Positions 33,502-42,656 of a stretch of 64,000 bases of DNA are shown here, one piece after another. A program made the translations under genes and the position numbers. The first letter of the stretch is position 1, and the number at the start of each line of letters is the position of its first letter. This stretch comes from Winogradskyella marina (GTDB lineage Bacteria; Bacteroidota; Bacteroidia; Flavobacteriales; Flavobacteriaceae): contig NZ_JADOET010000010.1 in the NCBI RefSeq assembly GCF_015645385.1, forward strand, positions 1-64,000, in the 5' to 3' direction. The notes under the pieces are model-generated. The model did not search any database, was not told the DNA's origin, and worked only from the letters and a program-made list of their open reading frames with translations.

Positions 33502-35340
33502 TTATTGCGGATGATCTCTTTTAAAATCTTCGTTCAGCAGTTTTTCTTGTTGTTCTAATTCTTGCTTGGCTTTAAAAATATAGTTGGCATCACGATTAGG
33601 CTCACTAGCTAAACGTCTTAAGCTTTCTTCGTCGTATTTAATAAAATTTTCAACTTGTTTCTTTAAAGCTTCTTTTTTAAATCCGACTTTAGTGAGTACA
33701 TCAGTAGCCATTGTTAGAGACGTTTCTAAGGTTTCGCGATAAATATTATCGATACCTAAATTGACTAATTCATAGGCATCATATCTATTTCTTGCTCTAA
33801 TCATGAGTTCTACATGTGGATATTTTTCTTTTACGCGTTTGGTAATTTGATACGCTGCATCTGGATTGTCAATAGCACAAATTAAAATTTTAGCATTTGC
33901 AATTCCTGCAGATTCTAATAAATCGAGACGTGTGGCATCTCCATAATACACTTCGAATCCCATTTTTCTTAAAAAATCAACCCGATTGGAGTCGTGATCT
34001 AATATTGTAGCTTCCACATCGTGCGATCTTAAAAAGCGACCAACGGTATTTCCAAAACTGCCAAACCCCACTAGTATAATTTTTCCATCTTTTTTATGGT
34101 CTGTATCCATTGGTCTTTCAACAGATTCTTTTGTGCCTATTCGCGGTAAGATTAGTCGCTCGTTAATCATCCCAATAATTGGTGTAATGGCCATAGTTAA
34201 GGCTGTAATAACAAGCATTATATCTAATTGTTCTTGTTCTAGAATGTTAGATTGAAACGCAAAGGATAAGACAACAAAAGCAAACTCTCCAACTTGTGAT
34301 AAACTGAAGGTTAGTATTAAATTTTGATCAATTTTTAGTTTAAAAATGAGGCCTGTAATAAATAACACAAATGCTTTTATAGCGATAACGGCAATTAAAA
34401 TACCTCCAATGGTTAATGGGCTGTTCGCAATAACAATAAAGTTAATAGATGCACCAACAGCTAAAAAGAACAAACCTAACATAAGGTTTTTAAAGGGTTC
34501 TAAGGTACTTTCTAATTCGTGTTTAAATTCACTATTTGATAGCACGACTCCACCTAAAAACGCTCCTAAAGCCGGACTCAACCCTACATATTCCATTAAA
34601 AATGAAATTCCAAAAACGATTAAAAATGCGGCTGCGATTAGAAGCTCTCTAACTCCAGATTTCACGACTTTACGTAACATTGGCACAATTAAATAACGAC
34701 CTGCGACAATAATTAAAGCTACAGACAGTATAATGGCAAGCGTTTGCAATCCTATTGGTAAACTATCTAACAGATTCACCTGTTCGCCATGATTATTATG
34801 CGATGATACGTTTTCTGATGCTGATGCCGATAATAACGGAATAGCACCAATCATAAAAATGACAATAATATCTTGAAACAATAAAATAGAAAAGGCAGAA
34901 GTTCCAGATGTTGTGGCCATTAAGCCTTTTTCTTTAATAGTTTGTAGTACAATAGCTGTAGAAGATAAAGCAACAGCCATGGAAATGACAAGCGCCACTA
35001 TAGAGTCGTAACCAAATGAGGTAAAGCATACATAAGACAAGAGCATTGTAGCGGCGACTTGAATGCCTCCCATACCTAAAATAGTCTTACGCATGTTCCA
35101 AAAATTCTTGGGTTCAATTTCTAGACCGATTAAGAATAGCATAATCACCACTCCAAACTCAGCAAAATGCATAATGTCTTGGCCTTCTTCTCCAATAACT
35201 CCTAATAGATACGGACCAATTAAAATGCCTGCGAATAGGTAACCTAATACAGAACTTAGACCTAGTCGCTTGGCAATAGACACACATATTACAGCTGCTG
35301 CTAATAACATTATAGCTTCAAAAAGTAAGCTTCCAGTCAT
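33502..35340 (-). CDS. CPA2-family K+/H+ antiporter with TrkA-N domain
   Basis: A 612-residue transporter. Residues about 1-385 contain 12-13 helices of the CPA2 type (GLSSVLGYLFAGILIGP, LFLIGLEIEPKNFW, SPALGAFLGGVVLSNSEF). Residues about 410-525 are a cytoplasmic TrkA-N/RCK domain with nucleotide-binding GFGSFGNTVGRFL and YGDATRLDLLESAG. It resembles KefB/KefC glutathione-gated systems, though no KefF-type partner gene is adjacent. It would exchange K+ for protons in stress. It is alone on this strand except for MarC downstream in the other direction of reading. Confidence 0.9.
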   Translation of the reverse strand: MTGSLLFEAIMLLAAAVICVSIAKRLGLSSVLGYLFAGILIGPYLLGVIGEEGQDIMHFAEFGVVIMLFLIGLEIEPKNFWNMRKTILGMGGIQVAATMLLSYVCFTSFGYDSIVALVISMAVALSSTAIVLQTIKEKGLMATTSGTSAFSILLFQDIIVIFMIGAIPLLSASASENVSSHNNHGEQVNLLDSLPIGLQTLAIILSVALIIVAGRYLIVPMLRKVVKSGVRELLIAAAFLIVFGISFLMEYVGLSPALGAFLGGVVLSNSEFKHELESTLEPFKNLMLGLFFLAVGASINFIVIANSPLTIGGILIAVIAIKAFVLFITGLIFKLKIDQNLILTFSLSQVGEFAFVVLSFAFQSNILEQEQLDIMLVITALTMAITPIIGMINERLILPRIGTKESVERPMDTDHKKDGKIILVGFGSFGNTVGRFLRSHDVEATILDHDSNRVDFLRKMGFEVYYGDATRLDLLESAGIANAKILICAIDNPDAAYQITKRVKEKYPHVELMIRARNRYDAYELVNLGIDNIYRETLETSLTMATDVLTKVGFKKEALKKQVENFIKYDEESLRRLASEPNRDANYIFKAKQELEQQEKLLNEDFKRDHPQ

Positions 35341-35561
35341 AATATATTTAAGGTATTAATATTGTGCTCTGCTTCTATTGTGGAGATTTACAGCGGCGTC
35401 AATATGTGGTTATTTTCGAATGTAGACGAAAAATAAATAGAAATCCTTAAATATTAAATATAATTAATGAAAAAATAAATTGAACGATTAGTAGGTGAGT
35501 AGATGAGCATTAACGAAATACTTCGATTTTTATCGCGAGTAAATACTAGGCATAATTACTT

Positions 35562-36182
35562 TTATGACATTAAACTAAACGAAATCTTAATCCCTTGAAT
35601 CACCATACCTGTACCAATAATGGCGATGATTAAACCCATGAGTTTACCTATTACAGAGATGACATTATTTCCAACAATTTTAACCACATAACTACTTAAG
35701 CTAAACGTGAAATACGTAATGATGCTCATAGACCCAAAAATGGCAATCACTAAAAATATTTTTAAAGGCTCGACATTGGCAACAAAATTCATTGCCGTAA
35801 CAATAGTTCCTGGTCCTGCTAAAATTGGAATAGCAAGTGGAGAGATCGCTATGTTTTCGTCTTCATCTACATTTTTTATGTTTTTTACATTAGATTTTTT
35901 AGACTGTAACATCTCAAAACCTATGAAAAAAATTAATATGCCTCCTGTGATTTTAAATGCTGGAATACTGATATTGAATAATTCGAATATAAACTTACCA
36001 AGAAGAATGAATACGGTTACTATAATAAAGGCAATTATATTAGCACGCTTGTTAATGTCCTGCTTGGTTTTTCTATCGTCTCCCTGTGTAAGTGATAAAA
36101 AAACAGTCATGTTTGAGATGGGGTTAGTAATAGCAAAAAAACCCGTAAATACAGTGATTGAAAACGTTATTAGGTTATCCAT
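35562..36182 (-). CDS. MarC-family membrane protein
   Basis: A 206-residue inner-membrane protein with six helices. It has the MarC pattern: FFAITNPISNMTVFLSLTQG in the first part, an internal helix pair with FKITGGILIFFIGFEML, and SPLAIPILAGPGTIVTAMNF in the second half. The family function is not proven; a role in drug resistance has been questioned, and an amino-acid or small-solute transporter has been suggested. It lies upstream of the Kef-type gene with a 220-bp gap and convergent glsA on the other side, so it is probably transcribed alone. Confidence 0.85.
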   Translation of the reverse strand: MDNLITFSITVFTGFFAITNPISNMTVFLSLTQGDDRKTKQDINKRANIIAFIIVTVFILLGKFIFELFNISIPAFKITGGILIFFIGFEMLQSKKSNVKNIKNVDEDENIAISPLAIPILAGPGTIVTAMNFVANVEPLKIFLVIAIFGSMSIITYFTFSLSSYVVKIVGNNVISVIGKLMGLIIAIIGTGMVIQGIKISFSLMS

Positions 36183-36355
36183 TTTATTAAAAAATTTAAT
36201 CGCGCAAGAACTTAAATTATCACAATATAAACAAAGTAATTAAGATTTATTTGTAGCACAGTAAAAATTGAAAAAATGACAGGTGCTTTTTACTATTTAT
36301 TTGCTTTACATAAATATATTTTCTTATTATTACATTAATATCGTAATATAACGAG

Positions 36356-37276
36356 ATGAACTTCAGCTATAAAAATATTCTAGAAAACGCCTATCATGAA
36401 ATTCAACAAAAGGACAATGATGGTAAAATAGCGACCTACATTCCTGAATTAGCCCATGTAGCGCCGTCAAAATTTGGTGCTCATATGACTTGTTTAGATG
36501 GTACAAGTTTAGGAATCGGCGATCATATAGAGAAATTTTCAATACAAAGTATCGCTAAAGTATTGTCACTAACCTTAGCCTACAAGTTAGTTGGTGAGAC
36601 GCTTTGGGAACGTGTAGATGTGGAACCATCGGGTACTAAATTCGACTCTTTATTGTTGCTAGAAACCTATAAAGGAGTTCCTCGTAATCCGTTTATAAAC
36701 TCTGGTGCCATTGTGATTTGCGATATATTAATTTCGCAATTGGATAATGCAAAAGAAGCATTTCTTCATTTTGTACGCGATTTAAGCGATTTACCAAACC
36801 TCACCTACTCCGATAAAATAGCAGATTCTGAGAAACGTACAGGCTTTAGAAACGTCGCGCTGTGTAATTTTATAAAGTCCTTAGGAAATATTAAAAACGA
36901 TCCTGATGACGTCCTCGACTTTTATTTTGATATGTGTTCGCTTGAAATGACATGCCAGCAACTTTCACACACTTTTATGTTTTTAGCGAATGATGGTTGT
37001 AAAGTATCAGATGGAAAACCAATTATTACCGTAAATAAATCTAAACGAATCAATGCCTTAATGTTAACATGTGGTTTCTATGATGAATCGGGAGAGTTTG
37101 CCTTTAGAGTTGGGTTACCTGGTAAAAGTGGTGTTGGTGGTGGTATTGTGGCGTTATATCCAGATAATTATACCATAGCCGTTTGGAGTCCATTGCTTAA
37201 CGAACATGGTAATTCTTGTAAAGCGATGAAATTACTTGAAGAAGTGACAACACATTCAGAAATGAGTATTTTTTAA
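36356..37276 (+). CDS. glsA: Glutaminase A
   Basis: A 306-residue beta-lactamase-fold enzyme that hydrolyses glutamine to glutamate and ammonia. The catalytic SxxK motif is S65-IA-K68 within FSIQSIAKVL, preceded by GAHMTCLDGTSLGIGDH. Further conserved blocks are GVPRNPFINSGAIV and PGKSGVGGGIVALYP near the C-terminus. Length matches the family. It stands alone, with a terminator-like hairpin after it. Glutaminase products could feed acid tolerance through ammonia, but nothing in the neighbourhood proves that. Confidence 0.95.
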   Translation: MNFSYKNILENAYHEIQQKDNDGKIATYIPELAHVAPSKFGAHMTCLDGTSLGIGDHIEKFSIQSIAKVLSLTLAYKLVGETLWERVDVEPSGTKFDSLLLLETYKGVPRNPFINSGAIVICDILISQLDNAKEAFLHFVRDLSDLPNLTYSDKIADSEKRTGFRNVALCNFIKSLGNIKNDPDDVLDFYFDMCSLEMTCQQLSHTFMFLANDGCKVSDGKPIITVNKSKRINALMLTCGFYDESGEFAFRVGLPGKSGVGGGIVALYPDNYTIAVWSPLLNEHGNSCKAMKLLEEVTTHSEMSIF

Positions 37277-37339
37277 ACTGGGTAATTGTACCGGTTACTA
37301 CTATAAGTAAAATTAATTCTCCAATTATCCCCTAGCTGA

Positions 37340-37378
37340 GCGCTTAGACGCATTACTTTAAGCGCATTTAAATTTTTT
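37340..37378 (+). terminator. Terminator-like hairpin after glsA
   Basis: GCGCTTA pairs with TAAGCGC around 12 bases, followed by ATTTAAATTTTTT. The T tract is a few bases away from the stem, so it is only a probable terminator. Confidence 0.4.
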
Positions 37379-37413
37379 AAAATCTGAGAAGTATAAACCT
37401 TTGTTAAAAAAAG

Positions 37414-37427
37414 AATGAACGTTCATT
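37414..37427. promoter_or_regulatory. Palindromic TetR-type operator
   Basis: AATGAACGTTCATT is a perfect 14-bp palindrome of the TGAACGTTCA kind often bound by TetR regulators. It lies 32 bp before the ATG of the TetR gene at 37460. It overlaps the start of the longer reading frame (ATG 37415), which is therefore unlikely to be used. Confidence 0.7.
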
Positions 37428-37434
37428 TTTATCG

Positions 37435-37442
37435 TATGTTTG
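37435..37442 (+). promoter_or_regulatory. -7 promoter box of the detoxification operon
   Basis: TATGTTTG matches TAnnTTTG. It sits directly downstream of the operator, so bound repressor would block polymerase. Transcription would start near 37449, 11 bases before the ATG at 37460. Confidence 0.55.
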
Positions 37443-37459
37443 TATCAGAATTAAACACA

Positions 37460-38044
37460 ATGGCAAAACTTCAGAAAAGTATAGACAAACGTAATGCACT
37501 GGTTAAGGCAACCATAGAATTGGTTAACAACAACGGATTTCATGCGACACCAATGAGTAAAATTGCTAAAATGGCTAAGGTGTCACCAGCAACGATTTAC
37601 TTATACTTCGAAAACAAACAAGATTTAGTGAATCAAACTTATATAGATGTTAAGGCTGAGTATACCAACTATGCTTTCGCCAATTTTGAGCCTAATATGC
37701 CAATTGAAGCGGGATTTGAATTAATTTGGAAACGTATCGCTGATTTTAAACTCAACGAATGCGAGCATGCTATGTTTTTAGCACAGTGTGATAATACTCC
37801 CATAATAGATGAGGAAAGTAGACAGGAAGGTATAAAACACCTACAGCCACTACTCGATCTGTGGGAACGCGGAAAAAAAGAAGGTATTATAAAACCAATG
37901 ACCAACTACATGTTGTACGCCTACTCTATTAATCCACTTTCATTTTTAATGATGTCGGAAAAAAGAGGTGTTCTAAAATTAGATCAATCGCAATTAAATG
38001 ATGCTTACCAATCGGCTTGGAGCAGTATCAAAATGTGTCATTAA
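37460..38044 (+). CDS. TetR-family repressor of the oxidoreductase operon
   Basis: A 194-residue repressor. The N-terminal HTH is clear (ALVKATIELVNNNGFHATPMSKIAKMAK, then VSPATIYLYFENKQDLV, at about residues 12-60), followed by a helical ligand domain with several cysteines (NECEHAMFLAQC and MCH at the end) that could sense electrophiles as NemR does. The ATG at 37460 is used because the promoter and operator occupy earlier in-frame starts. A NAD(P)-binding protein gene begins two bases after its stop codon, so it controls that operon and itself. Confidence 0.85.
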   Translation: MAKLQKSIDKRNALVKATIELVNNNGFHATPMSKIAKMAKVSPATIYLYFENKQDLVNQTYIDVKAEYTNYAFANFEPNMPIEAGFELIWKRIADFKLNECEHAMFLAQCDNTPIIDEESRQEGIKHLQPLLDLWERGKKEGIIKPMTNYMLYAYSINPLSFLMMSEKRGVLKLDQSQLNDAYQSAWSSIKMCH

Positions 38045-38045
38045 C

Positions 38046-38714
38046 ATGAAAAAGACAGCCATCATATTAGGCGCAACTGGTTTAACCGGGAGCCTATTGC
38101 TTCAAAAATTAATTGATGATGATAGTTATGGTCATATCCTATTGTTTTCGCGTTCTAAAATTGAAAACCTACCTAGTAATGTCACGCAATTTATAGGTGA
38201 CCTTTTAACGTTAGAAGATTTCAAGTCGCAATTTATAGCCGATGAAGTTTATTGTTGTATTGGTACAACAGCGAAGAAAACTCCAGATAAAAATCTATAT
38301 AAAAAGATTGATTATGGAATTCCTGTAACAGCTGCAAAGCTCGCCAAGGAAAATAATATAAATACGTTTTTAGTGATCTCAGCAATGGGAGCTAATAAAA
38401 ACAGTAAGGTTTTTTATAATAAAACGAAAGGCGAAATGGAAGACGCTGTATTAGCACAACATATAAAAAACACTTTTATTTTAAGACCCTCACTAATTGG
38501 TGGTAATCGTAAAGAAAGTCGACTATTGGAAAACATAGGTCTAGCTATATTTAGGATTATTCAACCCTTATTTATAGGAAAGTTGAAGCAATATAAAATT
38601 ATTGAACCAGAAGACATTGCTCAAGCTATGATTAACTTAGCAAAGAATTCAATTCGTGCTGAAGTCATTTTGACTTCAGACGAAATAAAACAAATTTCAA
38701 AAACAATTAAGTAA
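38046..38714 (+). CDS. NAD(P)H-binding Rossmann protein (atypical SDR)
   Basis: A 222-residue protein with an N-terminal Rossmann fold, GATGLTGSLLLQKL at about residues 9-22, and a YCCIGTTAKKTPDKN segment. It has no catalytic YxxxK triad as in classical dehydrogenases; it fits the NmrA/HSCARG-like or oxidoreductase HTATIP2-like group. It starts one base after the repressor stop codon, so it is translated from the same message. It may be a redox-state sensor or an aldehyde reductase; the substrate is not visible. Confidence 0.75.
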   Translation: MKKTAIILGATGLTGSLLLQKLIDDDSYGHILLFSRSKIENLPSNVTQFIGDLLTLEDFKSQFIADEVYCCIGTTAKKTPDKNLYKKIDYGIPVTAAKLAKENNINTFLVISAMGANKNSKVFYNKTKGEMEDAVLAQHIKNTFILRPSLIGGNRKESRLLENIGLAIFRIIQPLFIGKLKQYKIIEPEDIAQAMINLAKNSIRAEVILTSDEIKQISKTIK

Positions 38715-38723
38715 AAAAATCAT

Positions 38724-39356
38724 ATGGAATTATTAGATAAATTAAATTGGAGATATGCGGCTAAAGCCATGAATGGTGAAAAAGTAGCAGAAGATAAAAT
38801 AGAACGCATTTTAGAAGCAGCACGTTTAGCACCAACATCAAGCGGTTTACAACCATTTGAAATTATCATGATTAAAAATCAAGATGTTAAAGAAAAAATT
38901 AAACCAGTTGCTTGGAACCAATCGGTAATCACAGACTGCTCTCACCTACTCGTCTTTGCAGCTTGGGATACGTATACGGAAGATCGAATTAATTACATGT
39001 TCGATTTAACCAATGAAATCCGTGGTTTTAAAAATGAAGGTTGGGAAAATTATCGACAAATGTTATTGAGCTCGTATCCTCAAAAAGATGCCGAAGAAAA
39101 TTTTAATCACGCTGCCAAACAAGCCTATATCGCTTTTTCACAAGCCTTAGCAGCTGCTGCTTTTGAAGGTGTTGATGCCACTCCAATCGAAGGTTTTGAT
39201 CCCGCCGCTGTAGATGAAATTTTAGGGTTAAGAGAAAAAGGCTTACGTAGCGCCGTATTATTACCACTTGGCTACAGAAAAGAAGATAAAGATTGGTTAG
39301 TAAACCTTGTAAAAGTGAGAAAACCAATGGAAGAACTAGTATCAGTAATTGACTAA
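38724..39356 (+). CDS. Nitroreductase-family NAD(P)H-dependent oxidoreductase
   Basis: A 210-residue FMN enzyme of the NfsB-like kind. The segment RYAAKAMNGEKVAEDKIERILEAARLAPTSSGLQPFEIIMI contains the flavin-binding serine-rich motif, and the glycine-rich C-terminal region GYRKEDKDW closes the cofactor site. It reduces nitro compounds, quinones or similar electrophiles by two-electron transfer. It is ten bases after the NAD(P)-binding gene and twelve before the quinone-reductase gene, all in one TetR-controlled operon. Confidence 0.85.
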   Translation: MELLDKLNWRYAAKAMNGEKVAEDKIERILEAARLAPTSSGLQPFEIIMIKNQDVKEKIKPVAWNQSVITDCSHLLVFAAWDTYTEDRINYMFDLTNEIRGFKNEGWENYRQMLLSSYPQKDAEENFNHAAKQAYIAFSQALAAAAFEGVDATPIEGFDPAAVDEILGLREKGLRSAVLLPLGYRKEDKDWLVNLVKVRKPMEELVSVID

Positions 39357-39368
39357 AAACATTAAATT

Positions 39369-40367
39369 ATGACAAAGACCATTTTATTAAAAAATAGACC
39401 AGAAGGAAAGCCTTCAATATCAGATTTCGAATTTATATCAGAGGAAATTGATACCGCATTAGCTAAAGGAGAATTACTATTAGAAACCAAATATGTTTCT
39501 GTAGATCCTTATTTAAGAGGACGAATGAGTGATGCAAAATCTTATGTGCCACCATTTCAACTCAATAAACCGATTCAGTCTGGTGTCGTTGCAAAAGTAC
39601 TTGAATCTAAAAATGAAAAATTTGCATCCGGAGATTATGTTTCTGGGATGTTAAATTGGCAAACACAACAAGTTTCACATGGCGAAGGACTCACAAAAGT
39701 AGATCCGTCTAAAGCTCCATTATCTGCCTATTTAGGTATTCTTGGTATGACAGGTTTAACAGCTTACACAGGATTAACTCAAATCGGAAAACCTAAAGCA
39801 GGAGAAACCTTAGTCGTATCTGGAGCAGCTGGTGCTGTGGGTTCTGTTGTAGGACAAATTGGAAAAATACTTGGACTTAAGGTTATTGGTATTGCAGGTA
39901 CAGATGAAAAAATAGAGCTTCTTAAAAATAAGTTCGGTTTTGATGCTGGCATCAATTATAAGACAACAAAAGATATGAAAGCTGCCATTGCAGAAGCGGC
40001 ACCAAATGGCGTAGATATCTATTTTGATAATGTCGGTGGACCGATCTCAGATGCTGTATTAGTTAACATTAATAGATTAGCACGAATTATTGTATGTGGA
40101 GCGATTTCGGTGTATAATAACACAGAAGCACCAAAAAGTTTAAGCGTACAACCGTTCTTAGTCAAAAATAGTGCTTTAATGCAAGGCTTTATTGTTTCTA
40201 ATTATACAGATAAATTTCCTGAAGCTATGAAAAACCTATCCACTTGGTTAGCTGAAGACAAACTTAAATATTCAGAAACCATAGTAAAAGGTTTCGATAA
40301 TATCCCAAATGCTTTTATCGATTTATTTGAAGGTAAGAACAAAGGAAAAATGGTTGTTGAATTATAA
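39369..40367 (+). CDS. NADP-dependent MDR oxidoreductase (CurA/LTB4DH-like)
   Basis: A 332-residue medium-chain reductase. The nucleotide-binding motif VVSGAAGAVGSVVGQIGKILGLKVIGIAG lies at about residues 147-175. FDNVGGPISDAVL near 218 is typical of the 2-alkenal/prostaglandin reductase group. It has no structural zinc motif. Such enzymes reduce alpha-beta unsaturated aldehydes and ketones with NADPH. Nineteen bases separate it from the downstream alcohol dehydrogenase gene, supporting a shared role in reactive-carbonyl removal. Confidence 0.85.
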   Translation: MTKTILLKNRPEGKPSISDFEFISEEIDTALAKGELLLETKYVSVDPYLRGRMSDAKSYVPPFQLNKPIQSGVVAKVLESKNEKFASGDYVSGMLNWQTQQVSHGEGLTKVDPSKAPLSAYLGILGMTGLTAYTGLTQIGKPKAGETLVVSGAAGAVGSVVGQIGKILGLKVIGIAGTDEKIELLKNKFGFDAGINYKTTKDMKAAIAEAAPNGVDIYFDNVGGPISDAVLVNINRLARIIVCGAISVYNNTEAPKSLSVQPFLVKNSALMQGFIVSNYTDKFPEAMKNLSTWLAEDKLKYSETIVKGFDNIPNAFIDLFEGKNKGKMVVEL

Positions 40368-40386
40368 TATTAAAAAGAAAAAGAAC

Positions 40387-41547
40387 ATGAACAATTTTGA
40401 ATTTAAAAACCCTACCAAAATCATTTTTGGAAAGGACACGATAGAAAAACTAGAAAACGAAATCCCTAAAGACGCTAAAGTATTATTGCTTTACGGCGGA
40501 GGAAGTATTAAGAAAAATGGTATTTACGATCAGGTAAAAACAGCTTTGTCTAAAGTAGATGTTGTAGAGTTTGGCGGTATTCCGGCAAATCCAGAATACG
40601 CTAAATTACTAGAGGCTTTAAAAGTAATAAAAGACGAAAATATTACGTATTTATTAGCCGTTGGTGGTGGGTCTGTCATTGATGGGACTAAATTTTTATC
40701 AGCTGCAGCTTTATATGAAGGTGATACTCCTTGGGATATTTTGACCCAAAACATTAGAACTGAAAAAGGAATGCCTTTTGGAACGATTTTAACCTTGCCA
40801 GCAACTGGTTCTGAAATGAATTCAGGTTCGGTTATTACAAGAGCAGAAACCAAAGAAAAATTAGCTATGGGAGGGCCAGGATTATTTCCTGAGTTCTCCA
40901 TATTAGACCCTCAAGTGATTACCTCTATTCCAGAACGTCAATTGGCCAATGGATTAATGGATTCATTCACCCATGTTTTAGAGCAATATATGACGTATCC
41001 AATTGGAGCGCTGTTGCAAGATCGTTTTGCTGAAAGCATTTTACAAACCATTATTGAAGTGGCTCCAAAAGTATTAAAAGACCCAACAGATTATAAAGCA
41101 GCGTCTAATTTTATGTGGAGTTGTACGATGGCCTTAAACGGATTAATCCAAAAAGGAGTGCCTACGGATTGGGCTGTGCATGCGATGGGACATGAGTTAA
41201 CGGCGTTATTTGGAATAGATCACGCGCGTACTTTGGCCATAATTGCACCAAGCCATTACAAATTTAATTTTGAAGCAAAAAAGGAAAAATTAGCACAATA
41301 CGCAGAACGTGTTTGGAATATAACCGAAGGTAGCATAGACGATAAAGCGTATGCGGCTATTGAAAAAACAACTGAATTTTTCCATGAATTAGGTATTAAG
41401 ACGAAACTATCGGAGTATACAGAAGATTATGAAGGTACAGCTGAAGAAATAGCAAAACGTTTTACGGATCGTGGATGGAAAACCTTAGGTGAGCATCAAT
41501 CATTGTCTCCAGATAAAGTAGAAAAAATTGTAAAAATGGCTTACTAA
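40387..41547 (+). CDS. Iron-containing alcohol dehydrogenase, YqhD-like
   Basis: A 386-residue enzyme. It opens FEFKNPTKIIFGKDTIEKLE, carries the NAD(P)-binding GGGSVIDGTKF, and provides metal ligands from LMDSFTHVLEQ and the HAMGHELTALFGIDHARTL region (Asp and three His). This is the signature of YqhD/BdhA enzymes, which reduce short aldehydes, including methylglyoxal and glyoxal, with NADPH. The ATG at 40387 is used because an upstream in-frame start would overlap the previous gene by 59 bases. It is part of the TetR operon. Confidence 0.9.
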   Translation: MNNFEFKNPTKIIFGKDTIEKLENEIPKDAKVLLLYGGGSIKKNGIYDQVKTALSKVDVVEFGGIPANPEYAKLLEALKVIKDENITYLLAVGGGSVIDGTKFLSAAALYEGDTPWDILTQNIRTEKGMPFGTILTLPATGSEMNSGSVITRAETKEKLAMGGPGLFPEFSILDPQVITSIPERQLANGLMDSFTHVLEQYMTYPIGALLQDRFAESILQTIIEVAPKVLKDPTDYKAASNFMWSCTMALNGLIQKGVPTDWAVHAMGHELTALFGIDHARTLAIIAPSHYKFNFEAKKEKLAQYAERVWNITEGSIDDKAYAAIEKTTEFFHELGIKTKLSEYTEDYEGTAEEIAKRFTDRGWKTLGEHQSLSPDKVEKIVKMAY

Positions 41548-41563
41548 TTTTAAACAACATGTT

Positions 41564-41605
41564 AGTTTGAATGTCCCGACTTTTATGTCGGGATGTCTTG
41601 AGAAC
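41564..41605 (-). repeat. Inverted, diverged copy of the GTTCTCGATAC hairpin repeat
   Basis: Read on the minus strand it is GTTCTCAAGACATCCCGAC, a six-base loop, then GTCGGGACATTCAAACT, matching the repeat units at 22250-22298 with several changes. TCCCGAC pairs with GTCGGGA. It sits between the alcohol dehydrogenase and the DJ-1-like gene and could affect operon read-through. Confidence 0.65.
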
Positions 41606-41643
41606 ACTTTTTAAATGTTGAAGCTGACATTAGGTACTTAACT

Positions 41644-42441
41644 ATGAAAACACTAAAACGTATCGTTGTTATATTCGCGGTAATTACAGCCTTTAACTGT
41701 AAAGGCCATACGTCTTCTGAAACCGTTTCAGAACCAAAAAAAGAATTAAAAACAGAAAAGAAAATGAAGGTATTATTTGTATTAACATCTCACGATAAAT
41801 TAGGAGATACAGGAAAAAAAACAGGATTTTGGGTTGAAGAATTCGCAAGTCCTTATTACACCTTATTAGATAAAGGCGCGGCTATAACAATAGCAACCCC
41901 TAAAGGAGGTGCTGCACCAATAGATCCAAGTAGTGATTCACCAGATGCAGCAACTGAAGCTACTGAACGTTTTAATAAGGACGCAGAAGCCAAAAATAAA
42001 ATAGCAAACACTAAAGTTTTAGCAGCTATGAATCCAGATGATTTTGATGCTGTATTTTATCCAGGAGGTCATGGTCCTTTATGGGATTTAACTAATGATG
42101 CTAATTCAGTAGCATTAATTGAAAAGTTCGATCGCCAAAATAAACCTATTGCTTTTGTTTGTCATGCACCAGCAGTTTTAAAAGACGTGAAAAATGAAGA
42201 CGGTTCAGCCTTAGTAAAAGGTAAACAAGTGACTGGTTTTTCTAATTCTGAAGAAGCTGCAGTGGGTTTAACAGAAGTTGTGCCGTTATTATTAGAAGAT
42301 ATGCTTATTGAAAACGGAGCTTTATATTCAAATGCCGACCAATGGGCGCCTTATGCCGTACAAGATGGTAACCTTATTACTGGGCAAAATCCTGCATCGT
42401 CAGAGTTAGTTGCAGAAAAATTATTAGAAACATTAAAATAA
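41644..42441 (+). CDS. DJ-1/PfpI (Hsp31-like) lipoprotein
   Basis: A 265-residue protein. It starts with a lipoprotein-type signal peptide ending at TAFNC (cysteine at residue 19), with a weak lipobox, so it may be membrane-anchored. The DJ-1/PfpI domain follows: VLFVLTSHDKLGDTGKKTGFWVEE, then FYPGGHGPLWDL and catalytic Cys173-His174 in FVCHAPAVL. Relatives are glyoxalase III/chaperones that act on methylglyoxal. It is the last gene of the TetR operon, after a hairpin repeat, and fits its aldehyde theme. It ends in a terminator. Confidence 0.85.
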   Translation: MKTLKRIVVIFAVITAFNCKGHTSSETVSEPKKELKTEKKMKVLFVLTSHDKLGDTGKKTGFWVEEFASPYYTLLDKGAAITIATPKGGAAPIDPSSDSPDAATEATERFNKDAEAKNKIANTKVLAAMNPDDFDAVFYPGGHGPLWDLTNDANSVALIEKFDRQNKPIAFVCHAPAVLKDVKNEDGSALVKGKQVTGFSNSEEAAVGLTEVVPLLLEDMLIENGALYSNADQWAPYAVQDGNLITGQNPASSELVAEKLLETLK

Positions 42442-42468
42442 TCAATTCCCTAAGTTGATTAATAGCGA

Positions 42469-42504
42469 GAAGCCTGTATAACGTAATGTTTGCAGGCTTT
42501 TTTA
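42469..42504 (+). terminator. Terminator after the DJ-1-like gene
   Basis: GAAGCCTG pairs with CAGGCTT around a 15-base loop and is followed by a T tract. It closes the detoxification operon. Confidence 0.8.
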
Positions 42505-42656
42505 TTTTTAAACCAGGGATGCTTTTACTATAAAAAGTTATTTTTAGGGATAGCATGACATCAGTTTGATTATAGTCAATTTTAAAATGTATTGCGATAA
42601 TAATAGTGATTGTTCTTGAATATATTGGGTACAAAGAAAACAGTAAAGCAAAAAAC

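Noticed and set aside
35707..36243. Plus-strand 178-residue frame across marC
   Set aside because: It is the reverse of the marC coding sequence with no independent support.
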